Positions 52,850 to 60,395 of a DNA stretch of 64,000 nucleotides are shown here, in pieces; within the stretch, counting starts at the first letter, position 1, and each line of letters begins with the position of its first letter. Source of the DNA: Arthrobacter gandavensis (lineage in GTDB: Bacteria > Actinomycetota > Actinomycetes > Actinomycetales > Micrococcaceae). The DNA lies in assembly GCF_015355785.1 (NCBI RefSeq), contig NZ_JADKYW010000003.1, positions 470,028-534,027 of the forward strand, given 5' to 3'. The notes below the pieces were generated by a model. It had not been told where the DNA came from and ran no database searches. It saw only the letters and a list, made by a program, of their open reading frames with translations. Made by a program: the position numbers and the translations under genes.

Positions 52850-54208
52850 GTGACAACCACCCCCGCCCCCGGCGCCAGCCGGCCGCCGCAAACGTCCTCG
52901 CCGGACAGACCAGCAGGCCTCTACAAGGCCTTCGCCGCCAGCCTCACGGGGACCGCCCTGGAGTGGTACGACTTCGCGGTCTATTCAGCTGCAGCCGCTG
53001 TTGTCTTTCCCATCATCTTCTTCCCCTCCTCGGACCCGCTGACGGGCACCATCCTCGCCTTCTCCACCTACGCCGTGGGCTACGTGTCCCGCCCGGTCGG
53101 CGGAATCATCTTCGGCCGCCTCGGAGACCGGATCGGACGGAAGAAGGTGCTGGTTGCCACGCTGATGATCATCGGCGTGGCCACAGTGCTGATCGGCATC
53201 CTCCCCGGCTACGGCACCATCGGTATCGCTGCACCGCTCATCCTCGTCCTGCTCCGGTTTGCCCAGGGCGTGGGCGTGGGCGGGGAATGGGGTGGCGCCG
53301 TCCTGCTCTCAAGCGAATACGGGGATCCGAAGAAGCGCGGCTTCTGGGCTTCCGCTGCGCAGGTTGGTCCGCCGGCCGGCAACCTGATGGCAAACGGCGC
53401 CCTGGCCATCCTCACGGTTGCCATGACCGAGGACGCCTTCATCAGCTACGGCTGGCGCATTGCCTTCCTGTTCTCCGCCGTCCTGGTGGGCTTCGGACTC
53501 TGGATCCGCCTCAAGCTGGAAGACACCCCCGTCTTCAAGGCAATCGAAGCCCACGGTGACCGTCCGCAGGCGCCGGTCAAGGAAGTCTTCACCACCCAGC
53601 TGCGGCCCCTCGTTGCAGCCATCCTGAGCCGCGTGGGACCCGATGTACTCTATGCACTCTTCACCGTCTTCACCCTGACGTACGGCATCCAGTTCCTCGG
53701 TTACGAGCGCAACCAGGTCCTCACTGCCGTCCTGGTCGGATCCGCTTTCCAGCTCATCACCATTCCGCTGGCGGGAGCCGTTTCGGACCGCATCAACCGC
53801 CGGGTGGTCTACGCGGCAGCGGCGATCCTCGGCGCTGCGTGGACCTTTATCTTCTTCGGCATCCTGGGCAGCAACAACCAGGCAATCCTGGTTATCGGCA
53901 TCGTCCTCGGCCTGACCTGCCACTCATTCATGTACGGACCGCAGGCCGCGTTCGTCGTCGAGCAGTTCTCCCCGCGGCTCCGCTCCACGGGCAGCTCACT
54001 GGCCTACACGTTTGCCGGTGTCATTGGCGGCGCCATTGCCCCGCTGATGTTCACGCTCCTGCTCAGCGAGTTCGGCAGCTGGGTCCCTGTTGCCGCCTAC
54101 GTTGGCGTGGCAGGCATCCTGACCCTGATCGGCCTCGCACTCGGACGCGACCCGCACAACACCGAGGACGAGGAATACCGGACCATGCTGGAGAGCGAAA
54201 AGGTCTAG
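52850..54208 (+). CDS. MFS transporter, metabolite:H+ symporter (MHS) type
   Basis: The 452-residue protein with 12 predicted helices has SLTGTALEWYDFAVYSAAAAV (helix 1), RPVGGIIFGRLGDRIGRKKVL and RFAQGVGVGGEWGGAVLL, clear MHS signatures. The GTG at 52850 follows CGGAGG. The earlier frame from 52643 runs through the operator and is rejected. Its TAG stop interlocks with the TAG of the opposing GntR gene (CTAG, 54205-54208). It presumably imports the substrate processed by the nitrilase-family and DUF2848 proteins. Confidence 0.9.
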   Translation: MTTTPAPGASRPPQTSSPDRPAGLYKAFAASLTGTALEWYDFAVYSAAAAVVFPIIFFPSSDPLTGTILAFSTYAVGYVSRPVGGIIFGRLGDRIGRKKVLVATLMIIGVATVLIGILPGYGTIGIAAPLILVLLRFAQGVGVGGEWGGAVLLSSEYGDPKKRGFWASAAQVGPPAGNLMANGALAILTVAMTEDAFISYGWRIAFLFSAVLVGFGLWIRLKLEDTPVFKAIEAHGDRPQAPVKEVFTTQLRPLVAAILSRVGPDVLYALFTVFTLTYGIQFLGYERNQVLTAVLVGSAFQLITIPLAGAVSDRINRRVVYAAAAILGAAWTFIFFGILGSNNQAILVIGIVLGLTCHSFMYGPQAAFVVEQFSPRLRSTGSSLAYTFAGVIGGAIAPLMFTLLLSEFGSWVPVAAYVGVAGILTLIGLALGRDPHNTEDEEYRTMLESEKV

Positions 54209-54861
54209 CCGCGGAGCAGGAGGCCCAGCGTCACGTCAAGGTGGCGGCTGATGGCCTCCTGCGCCGCGTCGGCACTCCCTGCAGCCAGCGCGTCGAGGAT
54301 CCCCTGGTGCTCGCCGCACACCTGCCGCCTGCGGCCGGAGGTCCGGAAGAGCGCTTCAACGCCAACGAGGATCTGCCGGACCTGCAGCTTGGCGTAGGTG
54401 CTGGATATCAGCTCGTTGCCCACCGCATCCACGAGCAGCTGGTGGAAGGCCGCGTCGAGGCGGATGAACTCGCGGGCACTGGCCGCGTCCAGCAGGTCCG
54501 GGAGTCCGGCCTGCTGCTCGAGGGTAGCGCGCATCGCCTCTTCCGGAACGGTGCCCGCACCAATGGTGTGGACTGCAGCGTGGCGCTCCAGCACGCCGCG
54601 CAGCTCCATCAGCTCGGAGATCTGCCTGCCGGTGACCGCGGGAACGTAGGCTCCGCGCTGCGGGATCAGCTCCACCAGGCCGTCCGCCACCAGCAGGAGC
54701 AGCGCTTCACGCACGGGCGTCCGTGAGACTCCGATCTCAGCCGCCAGCTCCTGCTCATTGAGGAACGTACCCTGGCGCGCAGGGTCCACCAGGATGTTCT
54801 CCCGGAGGTAGGAAAAGGCTTTCTCGCGGCTGGATGCGGCTGTCCCCGTGATTTTAGGCAT
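54205..54861 (-). CDS. GntR-family regulator, FCD subclass
   Basis: The 218-residue protein has a winged helix at about 10-75 (LNEQELAAEIGVSRTPVREALLLLVADGLVELIPQRGAYV) and an FCD domain with FHQLLVDAVGN and EHQGILDAL supplying metal-binding histidines. It is divergent from the nitrilase gene over a 33-bp gap that holds an ATGTATACA site. The same site lies in front of the transporter and DUF2848 genes. Overlapping stops with the transporter gene make antisense interference between the two possible. Confidence 0.9.
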   Translation of the reverse strand: MPKITGTAASSREKAFSYLRENILVDPARQGTFLNEQELAAEIGVSRTPVREALLLLVADGLVELIPQRGAYVPAVTGRQISELMELRGVLERHAAVHTIGAGTVPEEAMRATLEQQAGLPDLLDAASAREFIRLDAAFHQLLVDAVGNELISSTYAKLQVRQILVGVEALFRTSGRRRQVCGEHQGILDALAAGSADAAQEAISRHLDVTLGLLLRG

Positions 54862-54865
54862 ACAT

Positions 54866-54876
54866 TATGTATACAA
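54866..54876. promoter_or_regulatory. GntR operator TATGTATACAA between the GntR and nitrilase genes
   Basis: Contains the perfect dyad TGTATACA (54868-54875) and shares ATGTATACA with 52785-52793. It lies 4 bp upstream of the GntR start and 18 bp before the nitrilase start, so occupancy would repress both. Confidence 0.7.
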
Positions 54877-54894
54877 CAAGGAAAGGGGAATCCC

Positions 54895-55698
54895 ATGCGC
54901 ATCGCGCTTGCCCAAGTTATCAGCAGTTCAGATCCGTCCTCCAACCTTGACCTGGTTAGCGACTACGCCGGCCGGGCGAAGGCGGCCGGTGCCGAGCTGG
55001 TTGTCTTCCCCGAAGCTGCCATGTGCGCGTTCGGGAATCCGCTCGGCTCTGTCGCGGAGCCGCTGGACGGGCCCTGGGCTTCCACGGTCCGGCAGATCGC
55101 CGCAGATCTCAGCATCACCATTGTGGCCGGCATGTTCACTCCCGGCAGCGACGGCCGGGTCCGCAACACCCTGCTGGTCACGGGCCCGGAGGCCGAGACT
55201 TCCTACGACAAGATCCACCTCTTCGACGCCTTCGGCTTCGCCGAGTCCGACGCCGTGGACGGCGGGGACGCACCGGTGACCTTCACCGTGGGCGGTATGA
55301 CGTTCGGGCTGGCAACCTGCTACGACGTCCGCTTCCCTGCCCTCTTCACCGCGAACGCGCGTGCCGGTGCGGACGTAAACATTGTGTGCGCCTCCTGGGG
55401 GGCCGGCCCGGGAAAGACGGAGCAGTGGGACCTGCTCGTCCGGGCACGCGCACTGGACAGCACCACCTACGTCCTTGCCTGCGGACAGGGCGACCCGGCC
55501 TCGCTCGGCCGGCCCCAGGAAGGAACCGCACCCACCGGCGTCGGGCACAGCGCCGTCGTCTCGCCGCTGGGCGAGGAGCTGGCCTCCCTCGGGGAGGCAC
55601 CCGGGCTGGCTGTCCTCGACCTGGATCCGGAGCTGGTAGCCCAGGTCCGCGAGCGCCTTCCGGTGCTGGCCAATGCGAAGGATTTCGCGGCGGCCTAG
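54895..55698 (+). CDS. Carbon-nitrogen hydrolase (nitrilase superfamily)
   Basis: The 267-residue enzyme has the Glu-Lys-Cys triad: Glu40 (VVFPEAAM), Lys106 (SYDKIHLFD) and Cys142 (GLATCYDVRFP). The sequence is of the omega-amidase/Nit type rather than an aromatic nitrilase. It would hydrolyse an amide (or omega-amide of a keto acid) to acid and ammonia. GGAAAGGGG lies about 8 bp before the ATG. Regulated with the GntR operator just upstream. Confidence 0.88.
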   Translation: MRIALAQVISSSDPSSNLDLVSDYAGRAKAAGAELVVFPEAAMCAFGNPLGSVAEPLDGPWASTVRQIAADLSITIVAGMFTPGSDGRVRNTLLVTGPEAETSYDKIHLFDAFGFAESDAVDGGDAPVTFTVGGMTFGLATCYDVRFPALFTANARAGADVNIVCASWGAGPGKTEQWDLLVRARALDSTTYVLACGQGDPASLGRPQEGTAPTGVGHSAVVSPLGEELASLGEAPGLAVLDLDPELVAQVRERLPVLANAKDFAAA

Positions 55699-55710
55699 GC
55701 TGCAGGCACA

Positions 55711-55754
55711 AAAACGCGCCGGCGGTTCCCGATGGGGATCCGCCGGCGCGTTTT
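55711..55754. terminator. Bidirectional intrinsic terminator
   Basis: A perfect 15-bp stem (55711-55725 with 55740-55754) flanked by AAAA on the left and TTTT on the right serves both the nitrilase gene (+) and the DUF3817 gene (-). Confidence 0.85.
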
Positions 55755-55766
55755 CTATAACAGCTC

Positions 55767-56222
55767 TTAGCCCTTCGGGATGGGCGGGCCCAGATACAGC
55801 AGGATGGAAAAGACGACGGCGACTCCGGCGACGGCAACCAGGGCGGCCGCCACGGGGCGGCGCAGCACCAGGGCCTGGACCTTGTCCACGAAGTTCTTCG
55901 GCTCCTCGCCGCCCGGGCCAAGGCGCCAGCCGCCGTCGAGCAGTCCGCGCTTATCCAGCGACTTCTCGAACGGAATGGTGGCCCAGGGAACGACGGCGAG
56001 CGCAACGCCCAGCACACCGGTAGCCGCTGACCACTTCTGGTTAACCCACACGAACACGGTCACCGCGGCATAGGAGAGGAACACGAAGCCGTGCAGTCCG
56101 CCGGCAGCGGGGGTGAACGCCTCGTTGCCGAAGGCATATTTGGCCACCAGGGCCGCGATCAGGAGGGTCCATGTGACGGCCTCGGCGAAGGCCAGGGTGG
56201 TGAACAGCTTGCGTGGAGTCAT
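55767..56222 (-). CDS. DUF3817 membrane protein
   Basis: The 151-residue protein has four hydrophobic segments (about 8-28, 40-60, 65-85 and 125-145), starting MTPRKLFTTLAFAEAVTWTLLI. This matches the DUF3817 family, which is common in actinobacteria and of unknown function. The C-terminus is GPPIPKG. It stands alone, ending at a bidirectional terminator. Confidence 0.82.
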   Translation of the reverse strand: MTPRKLFTTLAFAEAVTWTLLIAALVAKYAFGNEAFTPAAGGLHGFVFLSYAAVTVFVWVNQKWSAATGVLGVALAVVPWATIPFEKSLDKRGLLDGGWRLGPGGEEPKNFVDKVQALVLRRPVAAALVAVAGVAVVFSILLYLGPPIPKG

Positions 56223-56303
56223 GGAGCAGGGCCGCCTTCCGAAGGGGGTTTACCAACATTATGTCAGCATGCCCCCGGATGGCCCTAATCGGGAAAGCCC
56301 CGC

Positions 56304-57224
56304 CTACCGCTGAGCCGGGGCCGGATAAGTCAGCGGTTCAGTGATCCACTCCAGGTCCGCCCAGCGGTCCATTCGCTGCACAATCTCGAAGCTCGAGCGG
56401 CACATGTCCAGCACCGCCTGTTCCGGATCCGGATAGGAGAAGGCGTCCTCCAGGGTGAGGATGAACTCGCTCATCTGCGGCTGGAACTCCGCACGGTCCG
56501 GCTTCAGCATGGACGCGTAGCTTCCGATGCCGGAAAAGAACGGATACGGCATGCCGAAGAACCCCGGCTGGGACATCTTCACGTCCCCGGGCCAGAACCC
56601 GTACTCCACGAACTTCTCGTCAAAGCAGTTCACTCCGATCACGTCGGTCCCGCTGTACGGTGCGGCCTGCCCGGCGAACACCGAGCCGGAGAGGTCCATG
56701 GTGCCAAACCAGAACTCCGGCATGTCCACCTTGCCGCGGAAGGGCGAGAGGAACCGGGACAGGCAGCGGTAGGCGAAGTGCAGGTTCTCCAGATAGGCCT
56801 CCACCGCTTGCCGGTCCCAGGAGCGGTGCTTGGTGTCCTCATCGAACGGCGTCTCGTCGTAGAACTCCTGCGGAGTGGTGTTGATCGTCGTCGGCGCCCC
56901 GATGTAGTCCAGTGCAGCCATCAGCTGCGAGTGGAACTCGGCCACGCTCAGTCCGTCACCGAGCGGAATACGTGACGTGACGCCGTCGGTGTTCTGCACG
57001 TCCACGTGGTGCCGGCGCAGGTTGAAGTAGATCTCAAAGCTGAATCCGCCGGCCGGAATGATCCCTGTGCCGATCCCGTTGATGGTCAGCGGCAGCCGCA
57101 CATGGGCCCAGCCCGGCCGCTTGCTGCTGCGTTCAACCTTGACCTTGCCTGCCATCTGGAGGAACAGGTGCAGGGTGTCTGCCGTGTCCTGCCAGTCGGT
57201 GTAATCGAGGATCCGTTTTTCCAT
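56304..57224 (-). CDS. DUF5996 family protein
   Basis: The 306-residue soluble protein begins MEKRILDYTDWQDTADTLHLF and contains WAHVRLPLTINGIGTGIIP, EIYFNLRRHHVDV and FSPYPDPE-like C-terminal elements, matching DUF5996. No function is known. GAGGCG precedes the ATG at 57224. The longer frame to 57254 adds ten residues without support. Confidence 0.75.
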   Translation of the reverse strand: MEKRILDYTDWQDTADTLHLFLQMAGKVKVERSSKRPGWAHVRLPLTINGIGTGIIPAGGFSFEIYFNLRRHHVDVQNTDGVTSRIPLGDGLSVAEFHSQLMAALDYIGAPTTINTTPQEFYDETPFDEDTKHRSWDRQAVEAYLENLHFAYRCLSRFLSPFRGKVDMPEFWFGTMDLSGSVFAGQAAPYSGTDVIGVNCFDEKFVEYGFWPGDVKMSQPGFFGMPYPFFSGIGSYASMLKPDRAEFQPQMSEFILTLEDAFSYPDPEQAVLDMCRSSFEIVQRMDRWADLEWITEPLTYPAPAQR

Positions 57225-57331
57225 GCGTATCGCCTCAGCTCGGGTGGCAGCCAACGGGGGGACTCAACGGGGGCGGACTGTTCCTCCAGTGTGAAACCCC
57301 GTCCTGCCCCGGTCAACGCTTCCGTCCCCTC

Positions 57332-57397
57332 CCCGCCGAGATGACAGAAACTGCACGTATCAGCGCTGTAACGGGCAGTTTCTGTTATTTCGGCGGG
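57332..57397. repeat. Long hairpin containing dispersed 16-nt motif, copy 2
   Basis: Two 23-nt arms (57332-57354 and 57375-57397) pair at 21 of 23 positions around a 20-nt loop. The left arm ends in AGATGACAGAAACTGC, identical to 14715-14730. The structure lies between divergent genes, just before a TATACT -10-like element (57400-57405), so it is not a simple terminator. Confidence 0.6.
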
Positions 57398-57452
57398 ACT
57401 ATACTGGCCGAGGCCCACCGTCTTCATCATCCTGCTTAGGAGCGCTTACCCG

Positions 57453-58736
57453 GTGTCCAAAACCTCCCCCGCACGCACCTCCTCCCGCTCCCGCAGCCTG
57501 AAGTACATCCTGATGCTCGGTGCCCTCGCCGCGCTGCCCGCCGTGACCACCGACATGTACCTTCCGGCATTGCCTGAAGTCGCCTCGGACCTGGCAACGA
57601 CGACGACGGCGGCCCAGTTCACGCTCTCCGGCACCCTGCTCGGAACCGCCGTGGGCCAGCTGGTGATCGGCCCGCTGTCCGACCGCTTCGGCCGGAGGCT
57701 GCCGCTGCTGATCGGCATCTCAATGCACGTGGTGACGTCGCTGCTGTGTGCGATTGCCCCGAACATCGGCCTGCTGATCGGCCTGCGCATTATGCAGGGC
57801 TTCTTCAACGCTGCTGCCTCCGTGGTGGCCATTGCGGTAATCCGCGACCGGTTCACCGGATCCGATGCCGCCCGCCTGCTGTCCCGGCTGATGCTGATGA
57901 TCGGCCTCGCGCCGCTGCTGGCACCCACCCTGGGGCAGGCCGTTGCCGGGATCTGGGCCTGGCGGGCTGTGTTCTACGCGCTGGCGCTGATCGGGATCAT
58001 CCTGGTGGTCATTGTCTGGCGCTGGATGCCCGAAACGCTTCCGCCCGAACGGCGCCTGGCCAAGGCGAAGAAGGGAACCCCGAACTCCGGCAGGCCCGGC
58101 GGCTACCGGATCCTGCTGCGCGACCGCCGTTTCCTGGCATTCGCCGTCATTCCCGGCCTGTCCATGGGCATCATCATGAGCTACGTGGTCGGTTCACCGT
58201 TCGTGATGCAGGAGGAGTACGGCCTTTCCCCCGCGACGTTCGCGCTGGTTTTCGCCATCAACGGCGTCGCCATGGTGACCTCCTCACAGGTGAATGCGTC
58301 CCTGCTGAACCGGTTCCCGTCCGCAGGAATCCTGCGCGTCGCCGCGCCGGTGCTGCTCCTGCTGGCCGTGATCCTGCCGATCATCATCGCCACCGGCTTC
58401 GGCGGTGTGGTCGGCCTGGTTGCCGGACTCTGGGTTACGCTGGGCATGCTCGGCTTCATCTTCTCCAACGCCACCTCCCTGGCACTGGACGGCTACGGGC
58501 ACATGGCCGGAACAGCCGCGGCGCTGCTGGGCTGCCTGCAGGTGGGCCTTGCCGGGCTTATCAGCCCGCTGGTTGGCGTGTTCGGCGGCTCAGCATTGTC
58601 CATGGCCGGGGTGATCATCGGCTGCGCCGTGCTGATCAACCTAGTGCTGGCGACGACGCCGGCCTACCGCCGCGGCGGGCGCCGGCTTGGTGCCGCTCCC
58701 CGCCCTGACGGGATCGGCACGCCTGACCAGGCCTAG
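57453..58736 (+). CDS. Bcr/CflA-family drug exporter (MFS)
   Basis: The 427-residue protein has 12 predicted helices. It has the DHA1 signatures TTDMYLPALPEVASDL (helix 1) and GPLSDRFGRRLPLLIG (motif A), and a helix-5 motif C-like region (GLAPLLAPTLGQAVAG). It probably exports bicyclomycin-type or other small toxic compounds by proton antiport. The GTG at 57453 has AGGAG 12 bp upstream. TATACT at 57400-57405 is a likely -10. Confidence 0.87.
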   Translation: MSKTSPARTSSRSRSLKYILMLGALAALPAVTTDMYLPALPEVASDLATTTTAAQFTLSGTLLGTAVGQLVIGPLSDRFGRRLPLLIGISMHVVTSLLCAIAPNIGLLIGLRIMQGFFNAAASVVAIAVIRDRFTGSDAARLLSRLMLMIGLAPLLAPTLGQAVAGIWAWRAVFYALALIGIILVVIVWRWMPETLPPERRLAKAKKGTPNSGRPGGYRILLRDRRFLAFAVIPGLSMGIIMSYVVGSPFVMQEEYGLSPATFALVFAINGVAMVTSSQVNASLLNRFPSAGILRVAAPVLLLLAVILPIIIATGFGGVVGLVAGLWVTLGMLGFIFSNATSLALDGYGHMAGTAAALLGCLQVGLAGLISPLVGVFGGSALSMAGVIIGCAVLINLVLATTPAYRRGGRRLGAAPRPDGIGTPDQA

Positions 58737-58937
58737 GCGGGGCGGACCCGGACGGCCGGATGCGGGGCGGATGCGGCGCGACTGCGACGAGCGGACCGGA
58801 GTCGGGAGGGGCAGCCGCTCTCTGGTCCGGGCTGTACCGCAGTACCGCGCACACTCTATGCATCCTGTGCTGCAGTAACGCTGTTTAGCTCCTATTTGCA
58901 CATCTTCTGTCGCAATGACGCTGCCACAGGCAGCAGA

Positions 58938-58961
58938 AAACAACGGTAATGCGACACAGGA
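58938..58961 (+). repeat. 24-nt direct repeat, copy 1
   Basis: Shares 23 of 24 bases with 58979-59002 (AACAACGGTAATGCGACACA core, one T/C difference). The 41-bp offset is about four helical turns. Confidence 0.8.
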
Positions 58962-58978
58962 CGTGCAAACCCCCGCCA

Positions 58979-59002
58979 AAACAACGGCAATGCGACACAG
59001 GA
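58979..59002 (+). repeat. 24-nt direct repeat, copy 2
   Basis: Second copy of the element at 58938-58961. It is too short and too few in number for a CRISPR array. Confidence 0.8.
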
Positions 59003-59202
59003 TGCAGGTATGGGTTGGAGCCATCCTAAGGAGCCCAACCCAGGACCCCGCCCCCAAAGACAGCGCCCGGAAAACCGACGCATCGGACCGCGGCGCCGGG
59101 AGCCACTGCGAATCCGACTCGGCCGTGGCGCAGACTTATTCCCGGTTTAGGCCCCATCCCGGTCCGGCACGCAAATTCGCCCCCAACACCCCTGGCCGGA
59201 GG

Positions 59203-60231
59203 CTACTTGTTTCCTTCCGGCGGAACAGCAGTGCTTTGCCGAATCACCAGCGACGTCGACAGGTCCAAGCGCGTGTTTTTGGGCTGCTCCCCGTCCCGCA
59301 GCATCAGCACCATGCGCGCCGCTTCTTCCGCCATCTCAATCAGCGGCTGGTGCACGGTGGTCAGCGCGGGCGAAGACCAGCGGGCCACCTGAAGATCGTC
59401 ATAACCCACCACGGAGAGCTGCTCGGGCACCGCAATCCCAAGCTGCCGGGCGGCGTCCAGCACGCCGAGCGCCTGCAGGTCGCTGCCGGCGAAGATGGCC
59501 GTAGGCCGGCCGGGCTGCGAGAGCAGGTCCAGCGCATGGCCGCGTCCGCCGTCAACGTGGAAGTTCCCGTACCGCACCAGCTCCGGATCGAAGTCCAGTC
59601 CAGCTGTATTGAGCGCTGAGCGGTAACCGTCAATCCGGGCGAGTGAACACATCAGGTCCTCCGGGCCGGTGATGGCGGCGATCCGCCGATGGCCCAGGTC
59701 AATGAGGTGGCGCGTCGCCATCATTCCGCCGGCCCAGTTCGCCGACCCCACCGAGGGAACATCCGGCGCCGGGTCCCCCGCCGGGTCGATAATCACGAAC
59801 GGGATGCCGCGGGACTCAAGCAGGCGGCGGGACTCCTGCGCCAGGTCGGCAAAGACCAGTACGACGCCGGCAGGGCGCCGGGCGATCACACCCTCCACCC
59901 ATTCGGGGCCGGGTGAATGCCGGGTGCCGCTCTCCGTGAGCACCACGCTCAGGCCGTGTTCGCGCGCCACGTTCTCCACGCCGCGGATGATTTCAAGTGC
60001 CCACGCGCTCTCCAGCTCATGGAACACCAGCTCCAGCAGCCCGGATTTGGCGCTGCGGCTCGCCCTGCGCTGGTAGCCGTGCCCGTCCAGGAGGGCCTCA
60101 ACTTTCGTCCTGGTTTTGCGCGAGACATCGGAGCGCCCGTTCAGGACTTTCGAAATTGTCGACAGCGAGACCTCCGCCTCGGCCGCAAGTTCAGCCAGGG
60201 TGACGCGCCCGGCCGCAGGCGTTTCTGCCAT
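59203..60231 (-). CDS. LacI-family transcriptional regulator
   Basis: The 342-residue repressor type has the N-terminal LacI helix-turn-helix at about 9-32 (VTLAELAAEAEVSLSTISKVLNGRSDVSRKT) and a periplasmic-binding-like effector domain (VVLVFADLAQESRRLLESRGIPFV, FAGSDLQALGVLDAARQLG). It is divergent from the sugar ABC/GH3 operon and very probably represses it, with an oligosaccharide as inducer. CGAAA half-sites on both sides of the shared region point to autoregulation. Confidence 0.92.
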   Translation of the reverse strand: MAETPAAGRVTLAELAAEAEVSLSTISKVLNGRSDVSRKTRTKVEALLDGHGYQRRASRSAKSGLLELVFHELESAWALEIIRGVENVAREHGLSVVLTESGTRHSPGPEWVEGVIARRPAGVVLVFADLAQESRRLLESRGIPFVIIDPAGDPAPDVPSVGSANWAGGMMATRHLIDLGHRRIAAITGPEDLMCSLARIDGYRSALNTAGLDFDPELVRYGNFHVDGGRGHALDLLSQPGRPTAIFAGSDLQALGVLDAARQLGIAVPEQLSVVGYDDLQVARWSSPALTTVHQPLIEMAEEAARMVLMLRDGEQPKNTRLDLSTSLVIRQSTAVPPEGNK

Positions 60232-60282
60232 TCGATTCTCCTCCGTGCGAAAGTCTCCGGCGCTATGTCACTCAAAGAAGTG

Positions 60283-60353
60283 TTGCGCATCACATCCTTG
60301 CATCCTAAGCTAGCCGCATTCCAGAACTTTCGGCAAGTGTTTCGAAACTTTCG
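60283..60353 (+). promoter_or_regulatory. Promoter and LacI-type operator of the sugar operon
   Basis: TTGCGC (60283-60288) and TAAGCT (60306-60311), 17 bp apart, form a candidate promoter. Downstream CGAAA-C-TTTCG (60343-60353) is a perfect 5-bp-arm dyad, and a related AGAACTTTCG sits at 60333-60342. CGAAA half-sites also occur near the LacI start (60248-60253). Confidence 0.5.
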
Positions 60354-60395
60354 GAACTCAGCTTCCCGGAAGACCTTCCAGTGAGGAGCAGTTCA

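Larger units (their letters stand above)
58737..59202. other. Non-coding interval with repeat cluster
   Basis: 466 bp between the convergent exporter and LacI genes with no convincing gene. It holds a pair of 24-nt direct repeats (separate entries) and two weaker inverted relatives (about 58860-58886 and 58903-58925). Confidence 0.55.

Noticed and set aside
58859-59002. CRISPR array
   Set aside because: Only two well-matched 24-nt units, one 17-nt interval, no further spacers and no cas genes in the window.
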